Shown here: positions 50,567 to 60,881 of the stretch, in pieces
How positions within the stretch are numbered: the stretch's first letter is position 1
How the letters are laid out: each line of letters begins with the position of its first letter
Notes under the pieces: model-generated
What the model was told of the DNA's origin: nothing
Database searches by the model: none
Seen by the model: only the letters and a program-made list of their open reading frames with translations
NCBI GenBank assembly: GCA_965153455.1
Contig: OZ234498.1
Span: 16,740,001 to 16,804,000, forward strand
Reading direction: 5' to 3'
Length of the DNA stretch: 64,000 nucleotides
Source: Sphagnum compactum
Lineage: Eukaryota; Bryophyta; Sphagnopsida; Sphagnales
Translations under genes and position numbers: made by a program

Positions 50567-52226
50567 CTAGTATGGAATTTTCAGGTTGGTGAGGATGTTG
50601 TTGTGCACAGGGTCAGCCAAGTGATCTAACAGATTCTGGAAAGGCCCAACACCAGTAAAGATAGCTTGAATGAAATAACCCAGAATTGCAAGCATGGCCA
50701 GGCGCCCATTCTTCACCTCTTTGAGCTTCAAATCCTTCAGCTCCTTCTCATTCTTGCCAAAGCCCAAGAAGTTGAAGAAAGGGCCACCTGGATATGCAGG
50801 ATTCCCTGAGCCTCCCAAGAATTTCTCAAATCCCAAGAAGTACTGCTTACCCATTGATCCAGGCTTGTAATAATCCTGAGCTCTCCGGTGCTCTGCAAAT
50901 CCCATGAGTGCAATCTCCAATACAAAGAGTGTATAAGGATCTGCCCAGTAGCTGTAGGTTCCGACTGGTGGGATCACTCCTGTCTTGAACCATGGGAGTG
51001 CAGTCTCCTGTGGAATCAACCCTAGTTTCCCTAGGATCTCGGGGGCAATTGCACCAGCAGTGCCAAGCATGGCAAACCGCCCATTGATGATTTCCGCATA
51101 TGACAGCCAGTTAGGGTCAATGAAACCTCCGGCACCATCTGGGTCTGACAGGCCCAGGGGGTCAAAACCAAAGTCCCCTGGCAAACTGAAAGCAAAAACC
51201 AGAAAAAAAGGGAAAAAAACATTTGTCAGAATTGATGAAAGACAAAGTTCTGACTGTCTACTTCTAAATGAAGCAACACCATTCACACATGGAAATCTTC
51301 AGGAGCTCTCACAAATCTGCAAGGGCATTAACATATTGAAATCTTCAAGAACCCTCAAGAATTCTGCAAGTACATGCACATGTAGCAATCTTCAAGAACT
51401 CTTCAGAGTGAAACCCCGAAGCTGGAGGGGAACGAGCAGGCCCCATTTTTGAGAAGAATCAACAAAGGAGGAGAACTGCTCAAAAACTCATCAGAAGTCT
51501 GCAAGACCATTTGCATTAGAAATCTTCAGGAAATCTGCAACAACATTCACATACAGAAATCCTCAAGACGTCATCATCGTCTTCAAGGATGCCATATTCA
51601 GATCCAAGAGGTAGAAACCAATTACTCCCCGCGTTCTGTGAAAACAGTGGAGGAAAAAGAGTATATTGTACCTGCCATCAAGATAAGAGAGACTTTGCTT
51701 GGAAGCAAAGAATAGCGCCCTGTTGGAGTCCTGTAACAACAACAACAAAATTCAGCCAACATTCCCTGCCCTGGCTGGCTTAGAATATGACAAAGACCTG
51801 ACCCAAAAAATTATTTCAGACTGCACAATTCACAAAATGGTGCTAGACCATGCCAGAAACTAGCAGCCGCCGCTGCTGTGCTGTGCTCTTTCAAATGCAT
51901 CTCCTTTAACTGGACATTGAACAATCCTTCTCCACATTTTGTCAACATATAGAGTCTTTCAGGGATTTGGATCTTGATTCAGACTCGCAAACCAAAACAA
52001 AGAAAAACGGAGGGTCGCAGGAACGAGGGTTTTGGAGTCAGACTTTAGTGGGAGAAGGTACACCAGAGCCAGCGCGCACGACCACAGAAGAACCTCGAGT
52101 TGAGATAGGCGGTAGCGGAGAAACGCACAGAGGCTTGCCCCCCAGCAGGCGAGATGACGAGCCCTGTGCACAAATTGTTATTGTGGCAGGAGACTGCAGC
52201 AACGCCCTTGCAGCAATGATCGCCAT
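50567..52226 (-). CDS. LHCA3: Chlorophyll a/b-binding protein LHCA3 of photosystem I
   Basis: Three exons on the minus strand: 52226-52044, 51730-51672, 51185-50567, joined in phase (61 + 19 codons plus a split Ser + 205 codons, about 286 residues; family usually about 270). The first encodes a Ser/Arg/Ala-rich chloroplast transit peptide ([16 protein letters not shown] ... VVVRAGSG). The mature part starts near [23 protein letters not shown] hallmarks follow: [15 protein letters not shown], the first chlorophyll-binding helix [19 protein letters not shown], a second helix with [16 protein letters not shown], and the third [19 protein letters not shown]. Lhca3 identity rests on [21 protein letters not shown] and [19 protein letters not shown]. 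The protein sits in thylakoids and passes light energy to PSI. The frame is intact. The first donor (AAA, GTCTGA) is weaker than usual. Confidence 0.93.
51275..51570. repeat. Imperfect ~45-60 bp repeats in LHCA3 intron 2
   Basis: The words GAAATCTTCAAGAACTC, TCTGCAAG and ACATTCACATG recur about five times (about 51290, 51338, 51385, 51520, 51555) in the same order. The array lies in the intron between 51186 and 51671. No coding role. Confidence 0.6.
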
Positions 52227-52850
52227 CTCTACAATAATCCTCCTGCTGCAAAGTCAGGATCCTTACAAGCACAACAAGGCGCTCCAGAAACAAGACCACG
52301 CACACTCCAAGCCGCGGAGCTCCGAGTTATGAAACGGAATGCAAACGGAGTAGCTTCTCTTCTCTTCTCCCGCAGTGAAGACGCTGCAGTGTCCGCCATC
52401 GCTCAAAGCTTCGAGGTCGAAAATACGAAAACCAAAGAAAATGCCCAGAATCCAGAGGCCATAAATTCAAACCACTTAAGACTGGACACATCAGAGATTT
52501 GGGGGGCTGGGGAGTGGCCGCCGTGTATGGAAATGGGTTTTGGGCCGACTTTACGCGAAACTGGCCTCTGGGTTGGCACCTTATCCGGACGCTGAGCCCA
52601 AAATCTGAAGAGCCAACAGTAGCCGTCGATGCGAACGGGATGTCGGATTGTGGCGCTCGGATGCCAGTAGCTCCGATTGCTGGGGTTTCGCCGGTCTTAT
52701 CTTCGCCTCCTAGGGGGTTTCGCCTTTCTTTCGCCGTTAATTCTGTTCTTTCTGCAATTAGCTTTTTGGGGCGCATTTTTACCCATTTCTTTTGCGCACA
52801 GTTTTTATTTCCCTTTTCTATTTTTGTTACTTTCGCGGGTCCAAATCAGT
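52227..52850 (-). promoter_or_regulatory. Probable LHCA3 promoter and leader
   Basis: GC-richer upstream DNA on the minus strand. Two GATAAG-type I-box motifs, common in light-regulated plant promoters, read GGATAAGG at about 52587-52580 and GATAAGA at about 52703-52697, roughly 355 and 470 nt before the start codon. I see no G-box (CACGTG) and no convincing TATA box. The region ends at a poly-T run of about 19 at 52852-52870. Confidence 0.4.
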
Positions 52851-52870
52851 GTTTTTTTTTTTTTTTTTTT

Positions 52871-53355
52871 ATAAAAAATTTGTGATGTGGCTAAGGTGAT
52901 GATGGATGTATGCTGATTTAGCCAAATTTTGCTATTACAAAATTGAATGGGAAAAGAACATCCTTATATATTTCTGGCTACCTACTTGAACCATGTATAG
53001 AAATCTGGAGATTTAAAAAAATATATATTTGGAAATTTGGGGTTTCTTTAATCATTGAACGTGTGATATAAGTTTTCAAAATTTTGTCACCAAAAAAAAA
53101 AAGACTGGTCCAAATGGGACATAATATCCCAGAATACGCAGAGTGTAATATTCAGTACTCTATTTTATAATTTAATTTGAAATAAAATAATAGAAATGAA
53201 TTTTGACTGATATTTAAACCTAGAAGTTAGACATGTTGATAATTCAAATTTTTATTCTTCAACCATAAAACGTATCAATCCAATCCTTAAATTGTCCAAT
53301 TGGTAATGATACCTATAGATAGGGAGAGATGTATCAACACTAAAGATTAAACTAT
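52871..53355. other. AT-rich intergenic DNA
   Basis: Nothing beyond homopolymer runs is seen here. Confidence 0.3.
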
Positions 53356-53359
53356 TTTA

Positions 53360-53660
53360 CTTATGCATTTAAAGCACTTGGAGAAATTTCCAAGTGTATT
53401 TAGAGGGCACCTTACTTCTGTTAGTATCACTCCTGAGAATAGAGGAGGCTTCTTATGCCTATTCCTTAAGAATGGGAGGGGTCTTATGCCTATAAATACA
53501 TGTAGGCCTAATAACCCTTCTCCTCTTATGCATATTGATCTATGTATGTTTAGGTCCATGATAACATTAGACTCATGGTTTCCAATAGGTAAAGCCCATG
53601 GGTGGGGGACGTTCCAAATTTGTGGGGCCAAAAGCCTCATCCTAGGCCCCCCCTATGCAT
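53360..53660 (+). repeat. Dispersed repeat, copy B
   Basis: Inverted counterpart of 21590-21985. It starts near TAAAGCACTTGGAGAAA and ends with GGTAAAGCCCATGGGTGG, then CATCCTAGGCCCCCCC. Internal TATGCCTA words and GGGAGGGG are shared. It has a 90-base-scale indel relative to copy A. Confidence 0.55.
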
Positions 53661-54320
53661 GAATGAGTTATGACTAGTAGGGTTCTCATTGGACAAAATA
53701 CATCCATATGATGCCTTGTTGTTGAGACTTGGTGCTAGCAACATATAACCTCTAAGTTTGGTAAAACTATAAAATTCAATGTTAGATTTGTCATTTTGTG
53801 TTTTACACGACTTTTGGGCGAATTTGTGATTGTTGGTTCCTCTCCTAAATTGGAGTCAAGCTTGTGCATGAGCATGGAGCTCAGAACTGGAACTTGGAGC
53901 ATGAAAAAAATATTCCCTCTATAGTATGCAAAGTTTGACCTATATTTTAGGTCCTATTAGATGAATAATGGATGAATGTTTATGGATAAATAATCAAATA
54001 CATTCATCTTATTTACGGATGAAATTTTGAAATGTATTATACATCATATCAATATCAATGGGCAATGCACATGAGCTATAAATGAACATAAGCCAATGAT
54101 GTGATGGCCTTTGAAAACTGTAACCTAAAATCATATGTTGTAATGAATGGATATCATGTGTGTGATAAGAGTCACATATTTGAAAAACAAGTTCCATTGT
54201 GTGGCATCAACAATGACTAATTAATTCAATATAAGATTATCTTCAATACATAATTCAAAAAACTATATGAAAAAACTATATGTTTGGGGGACTACACTTA
54301 TTCTAGTCCATCTGAGTTTC
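53661..54320. other. AT-rich intergenic DNA
   Basis: No supportable gene. The minus-strand frame 54197-54009 has no motif. Confidence 0.3.
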
Positions 54321-54950
54321 TCATTGTAATAGCTTTTTAATTTCATTGATACTTAATGTAAGTTGGTTTATCAAATTATCTATCTTGTGATCACAAAACA
54401 TCCTAGTTTTATAAATGAAATATATGTACTTACAAGGGATGAATTTTCCTTTCTTCTTCAAACTTTTCAACATAAACACAAAGTCAGGACAAATGCAATT
54501 GGGGATCACCCCAATTGTCACTTTGTAAGTCACAACCTTCACTCCACCATGAGATTCAAGTGAGTAAACATGCCCATATCCAAGATTAGGAACATCCTTC
54601 ACTTGCAAAACAATGGTTGTTAGGTTTTTTCCAAATAGCCACTTACTATCATGATCCTTTCTAGGTGGAACATGATGCACTGCTTTGTTGTCACATTTTG
54701 AAATTGGAATATCATCTACATTTGGATTTCCATCTCTAGCCTCCACTTGTGCACACCTAGGAAAACAAAATCCAACCTCCTCCAATGATGCCATTTCAAT
54801 GTGTGTGAGTTTTGTGCCAATGAAAACTAGCCACACATTTGGAACTTAAGGCTTGCCCTTCACAAAGTCTTCAACATCTCCCAACACACATCGATCCTTA
54901 TCATTAGGGCAAAACCACGTTGCCTTACACCTAGCCTCTTTGTTTGTTCC
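54321..54950 (-). pseudogene. SWIM zinc-finger transposase-type remnant
   Basis: A minus-strand frame of 171 codons (54836-54321). Its second half reads YKVTIGVIPNCICPDFVFML, then FIPCKYIYFIY and DHKIDNLINQLTLSINEIKK. This fits the SWIM pattern C-x-C ... C-x-H with the final His replaced by Tyr, followed by the acidic/Gln-Leu tail typical of MULE-type and related plant transposase-derived proteins. The same frame continues upstream past a stop (RCKATWFCPNDKDRCVLGDV) to about 54950. The lost His and the stop point to a decayed copy. No terminal repeats found. Confidence 0.5.
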
Positions 54951-55928
54951 AGGTTTGAACCACCCTAAAACACAAGCGTAGGGGTGTGAGATGAACATTT
55001 TGCTTTTTTGGCTTCACATTTATGCCCTTTTGATTAGATGGTTGAACAATGAACTTGTGAATTTGCAAAACCTATTGGCTTTCAATTATTGAACAAATAT
55101 ATGTCAAGCTGGCACATCAAGTATAAACATTTTGATTACTTGATGAACAAATAGTAGTAAAGATGGGGTCTATACAAGTATACTTGTTCAAAATTAAACA
55201 AGTAGGTGTCAAGTTGAATACATATATGAATCTATTGAATATTGTTTAGACAAGTAACAATAGTGATGGGGCATGTAAAAATCTACTTGCCTAATGATTA
55301 AACCAGTAGATGTAAAATTGAATACATGTAAGAATCTACTGACTACTAATTAGGCAAGTGACATTAGTGACCCATCATGATTTAATCTACTTATTTACAA
55401 GTTATCAAGTAGATATTAATGCAATTACATGTAAAAGTACATTGACTATTAGTTAGCAGACACATGTTACACATGTGATCAGCCAACAAGTAGAAATATA
55501 TGTACATTTAATCAAACAAGTAGATGCCAGTTTCATTACATGTAAGAACCGACAAAATATTGTATTGAAAAGTAACACTGAAGGATCAAAACTTAACAAG
55601 TTTAGCCATGATGCCCTTTCAACAAGTCAATGTTTAGCCTAAATAGTTGCTGAACATCTATTAACTAAACAATATGTAAACAACAATTTGACCCCAAGTA
55701 GTTCATCATACAAAATTCCTATTGACAAGGACGACTCAATGTATATCCCATAGATTTGACATGTATTTATAGTGTCTGTTCTTAACAATAATTAATAACC
55801 AGCTGACTTTAAGTGGCTAGTCAAAACATAAAATAACCAAGTAGAGATGTCACAATGTTTTCTGAGATCTTTGGATTCACCTCCTAGAAATGTTCAGATA
55901 TTATGTAATTACAAACAAGGGAAGGTGG
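54951..55928. other. AT-rich intergenic DNA with recurring words
   Basis: Phrases such as CAAGTAGATGTCAA, ATACATGTAAGAATCTACTGA and AACAAGTAG recur between about 55080 and 55570, suggesting a very degenerate repeat with spacing near 70-120 nt. No gene seen. Confidence 0.35.
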
Positions 55929-56273
55929 TTAGAACTGTACTTGTGATTCTTGCAGATAATGTGTTGCATATCGTTCAAATGACTTTGGAACAATTCTTCG
56001 CCTATTCACATCCTTCTGATTTGGTGAAACAGTCGTAGATGTTTCCCACCACTTCATAATCAGCTCCTGATTTTCATCATTCACAACATCACATCGATGT
56101 TTCTTGGGCAAGCCTCCCCAAATATTTTCACCTGTGTGGTGAACATGTATATGTCTAACCACTACTTTTCGAATAGAATAATGGTTAACCCCTATTGTTT
56201 TTGCAATGTGGGTTTGGCTTCTTCTACCATTTGCAGACACAACTATCGATAACAAGACATTTTTGTAAATCAA
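55929..56273 (-). pseudogene. HTH-containing transposon protein fragment
   Basis: A 114-codon minus-strand frame. Its first half (RRSQTHIAKTIGVNHYSIRK) looks like a helix-turn-helix. The second half (LIMKWWETSTTVSPNQKDVN, then RRRIVPKSFERYATHYLQES) is reminiscent of an N-terminal region found in some plant and algal transposon proteins. There is no catalytic domain next to it. It lies on the same strand as the SWIM remnant 1 kb downstream; whether they are one element is unknown. Confidence 0.4.
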
Positions 56274-59270
56274 GTGTTGGTTGTGGTTAGCTTCTTGTAG
56301 TTAGCTTGTTCTTCACGAAGCTCGATTTTTTTCACTTTTGTCAAAAACGTGTTCCTTTGATTTCCCATCTAAACTGTAGTGAACAATGTGAACCTTCTTT
56401 GCAATGGCACCATTTCATGAATGCATCATACACACATCAATGAAAAGAATGTGTAAACATTCTAACAAGAAGAAAAAAAAAGATATAATTATCTTTAGGC
56501 ATAGTGAAGCATCACATGTCACAAGTCATTAGGTCATATTAATTGTCAAGTTAACTTGTGACAAGTATGACTTAATGAATTCACATGAAACGTTCAAAGG
56601 CCATCAAACATGCGCGAAATTGAAATGAATTGTTCAAAGGACCTCACACAACCCTAGTTTATCATATTGGGTAAGCATCAGTCAAACCTTTTAGAATGTA
56701 GGTTTTTGCTGGACAGTACATTCAGTTGTACTCCTTGCATCAACTCATGTGAGCACCAAATGTTAAATTCAAGATAAACACATGCCACATGGCCTAGAAA
56801 ATACTATTAAAAAATCCTTGGAAACTACTTGCCACAATTGGAATGCAACAATTTTCAAGATTGATGGTAAGCACAAGTTTCAAACTAACATGACTTGACA
56901 ACAAAGCTCATTTATTAGGCATTATTGTTTTCTTTGGCATAATTAGGTCCATTAAGAGCATGCACACTGGGGAGCTTGTAACTTGATTCTGGAATTGAAT
57001 TCTAGAGGTTGGATTAGGGCCACAAAATGAAATTAGTGGATTCAACAAGTGATCAACAATTGTATCATTTAAGTCTAACATCCTTTGGTACTTGGCTATA
57101 ATATAATGTCACTTTCTTAATTATTGTCCATTAACAATTTAGTTTCAGGTTCTCTTTCTAGACTTTCAAAAGGTGTAAAAAAAATCTCTTCCTTAGAGTC
57201 ATTCATTTCTTGTTCTTCTAGGATGCGTATTCACTTCAATGTTTCCCAAACAACCTTTTTGACCCTCTTCATTGACCTTTTGATTTGATGTTGTTGCATG
57301 ATTATGTTTGAATATGATAGAAGTTGTGTCAAGTTCAAACTTGTAGCAATCCTAGCTTTTGGGAGCAAGAAGCCCTTGGAAAGTTTGCAACTAACCTAAA
57401 ACATACTGCAACCATGGAAAATATTCTTTCATGCACAAGATACCACTTGGTTAGTCCTAGATAAGTTCACCAACTCACCTATTGAAATAGTTTTTGTAGA
57501 AATGAACATAACACCAACATGATTGTAGATGCTCAATGTTTACAAGTACTGTTAGTTCACACCATAACCTAAGTTCTGGAAGACAATTTGCAACTGTTGG
57601 TTGAACTCCATTAGCATCTTTAGATGTTTAGGGTTCAATGTATATGAAGAAAAATTGGTTACCTGTTCAAAATGAAGACTTAGGCATGAGTTGCAAAGTC
57701 ATGGTTTCATTGGCTTTTTTCAGCAGGTTCTATTGAGGTCGTACTTTCTTGATAACTACAAAATGACATTTGTGCGAGTTATGACCCTAAGGTGTAGACA
57801 GTCTATGCAATAGCACAAGTCTGATACTTTGAATTGCAACTTCTACAAAACAAGTAACATTGTCACAATTGTGGGTTTGAAGATTCAAAGTGTCCAAACA
57901 CAAAACTTCAATAGCAGTAGAACCAAAAGAACAAGATATCCATGACAAATCTTTCAACAATATGAATAGATAGCTTCAAATGGCATCAAACAATGCATGG
58001 CACCACAACTCACAATGCATCTAAGTGAGAGGCAAGATTGACAAGTTTGCATGTGTCCAAAGTGGGAATAAAAACCTAATGGGTTTTAGGTTACAAATAG
58101 GTAGTTACAAATAGGTTACTACCTACTATTAGGTATCAAAGGCACTGTGAGTTCAAAATTCAATGGTCTAGATATCCTGCTTTCGACACGTGCTCACTGG
58201 GCATCTTAAGGATGGGACTTACTTGATTACTTCCCACCCTTGCTAGTCATTAGGAAAAATAAATAAATTTTGTATTGAATTTTGTCTTGAGACCTTATTT
58301 ACATTTGAACATTTTTAAAACATTTTTTTGTACCTCATTTGGACAAGAAAAAGTAGGTCAAAAGTAGGTTTGAAAAATAGTGCAACTTACACAATTGAAA
58401 ATACTTTTATGCCTAACAAGCACATTAATTGACAAGTTTGGACTTCTAGAATGTGCATCTAATATTCATAGAGTGCAACAAATAGTTATATTTCTATTTC
58501 AAGCATATTATTACATACTTGCTCCATACTTTTAATTTTGAACATTTACGCATACTTGCATAAAGTAGATTGCAAGTAGACCATCAACTTCAATTTGTCA
58601 ACTTTCAAATATAAAAAATGATAGCTACACAAGTGCCTTAAACATATGTATATATATTTTTTCAAAAGAAATAAAGGCCCTTCTACTTTCCTTTGTGTAT
58701 TTCGAAAAATTCAATTTTTGCACTATGAACTCATACTTTTTTTTGTATACTTGATCATGCTTTGACCCTAACGTAGAAAGTGGCCATAACTTGCATACAA
58801 ACAAATGAGAAAAAAATTAAAAACATAAAAGTCTTCAGATTACCATCAACCACCCACTACCCTGTCATATTTTGCTTTCAGCAGTTGACGATGTGGCCTT
58901 ATAATCATTAGGGTTTCATCCCATAAATCTTCATCACAATAGCTTGAAAATTGCAGCTTGTAACTGTGTTTAGATCAAGAGCTTTGTTCATATAGAGGCG
59001 GTTTAAGAGATCATGATGTCTCTGGAGTGTCCCCGGTGGTTCTCAAGATATGACCCTGCAAATTAAAATTAGATGAAGAAAAATCAAAACATGGCAGTTT
59101 GGGTTAGAAAAATGGTAACAGTTTGCCAGAAACCAGGCACCTACTAGAAAGAATGTAAAAATATTTACCTGCTGGTCCCTGTTACTGATTGGTCAATCAT
59201 AATGATTGATCAAGATGGTTTGCTTTTAATACAAGTTCTATTTGCAGGGTGCGATCCCAGTTTTAGTTTT
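56274..59270. other. AT-rich intergenic DNA
   Basis: About 3 kb in which I see no gene, RNA or clear repeat. A (TA)n-like patch lies at about 58647. Confidence 0.35.
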
Positions 59271-59623
59271 ATGGGCGGGGTTGCAAAAAAGTAAATAGGG
59301 AAAACTGGCCCATCATTGAACACTAGCTTATCACCGAACACTTTGGCAGATCTTTCTCAATTCTTCTCCATTTTGAGTGATTTAAAATGTTTTATGAGCG
59401 CCTTCTCAAGCTTTACAAATCATCTTTGCAATGCAAATCCAAAGGAGCAGCCCAAAAAGAGCAATAAGGAAAATATGTTTTTTCATATTGTAAAACAATT
59501 TTTTTTTCATTTTTCTTCATTTTGACCCCTGCTACTTGATCAGTGCTTACTTTCTCATATTTTTTTGGTTCAAATTCAGCGATTTAAACTGCTCTGAAAT
59601 TATCATCTTAAGCTCTACAAATC

Positions 59624-59747
59624 ATCTTCTAACTTTGAAGCAACAAAAAAATATTGAAGGACTTTTTGAGGGGTTCAAAAATAGGCTCATCTTCTGAAGG
59701 CGACAAAATAATATTTAAGGACTTTTTGAGGGGTTAGAAAATAGGCT
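59624..59747. repeat. 60-bp tandem duplication
   Basis: Two adjacent units share ATCTTCT, AATATT, AAGGACTTTTTGAGGGGTT and AAATAGGCT. Their shared core starts at about 59650 and 59709. Copies differ at a few bases. Confidence 0.7.
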
Positions 59748-59779
59748 ATGAGCTGTTCAATCAATTTAAACAATGGGCC

Positions 59780-60881
59780 CTCCTGCAAAAATGACGAGAA
59801 ACCTTACCGTAAGTGTACTACGACTGGCCTCTCTACCCTAACTAAACTTGGATGTGAGAAATAATTTTTGCAGTGTCACATACTGAGCACCGATAGGGAT
59901 GATCTCAGTACCTGTTATGTAAGCGTGGTGTGCTTGTGCAATCAGCTTATCGTCTAGGGCTATGCGTTGAAGGCAGCGGAGCGGTCTGCAACTGGCACAT
60001 GTATGTCATGCCTCGTGGGCTGACACGACCTGGACTTACTTCCCTCGCTTCCTGTCAATTGCACACGTAAACGACCGGCGCATGCATATGAGGGACTCAG
60101 AGTCGACGACGACGTTGCAGCATTTCAACAACCAGCGACAAGATGTATCGGCAGCCAGATCTGCAGTCGCGACCGTTTTCTGTCGATGGAAAGTTTAAGC
60201 TTCACTACCTAATTTGCTTACAAAGTCTGTGCATGCAATCGTCTCGTGAGTAGGGGATTTTTTTTTTGGGTTTCAATTTTGTCGATTAGATGGACTGGCG
60301 ATCATCCACAAGAGGAATGAACCACATTGGCAGAGGTCAGACATTAGAGCAGTTTTAAAAAAGATTCCCGTCTAGTTCTGGCGACTGGTAGGAAATCATT
60401 GTCTACATATGGCGACTTGTGACTTTTTCCCTTCAACATATGGCGACTTTTGCAAGTTTTTTTTTCCAAAAAAAGTCCTTGTACAATTAGTGCTGGGTTT
60501 TTTTGGTCGCCACAGTGCGAAAATTCGGAAAAAACCCAAATAAAACATTGCTAATGAGCTGCATGAGTCAGGACTCAGGACTAGGAATGGCTCAGTGCAG
60601 TGCAGTGGATCGAATACTATATGTGCCATCAGGAAGTCTCCCTCTGCTACTTCTGTGTATGAGGTTTGATCTCGGCTGTGCATACTTGATCTCGAGAATT
60701 CCTCTCGGTTTGTGTTCTTCTTGTGGATTTAAACTTCATTCGCGTGATGCAATTTTGTTGACGAGGTGAAGGAGAAGGAAACGGACCGGAGACTAGGAGT
60801 TCCTGATAGATCTATTCTTTTGAGGTTTGGAATCTGAGCGCGCGGGGGTTTTGAACTTTGCAAGCTCTCTAGTAGCAGATC
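59780..60881 (+). promoter_or_regulatory. 5' flank of the steroleosin-like SDR gene
   Basis: Composition rises in GC from about 59780, as expected near a gene start. No other gene seen. A run of CGACGACGACG occurs at about 60104. No clear TATA box. Transcription start not determinable. Confidence 0.3.

Noticed and set aside
50985-51452. 155-codon plus-strand frame across LHCA3 exon 3 and intron 2
   Set aside because: It is the antisense of the conserved LHCA3 exon and runs on by chance into the intron repeats.
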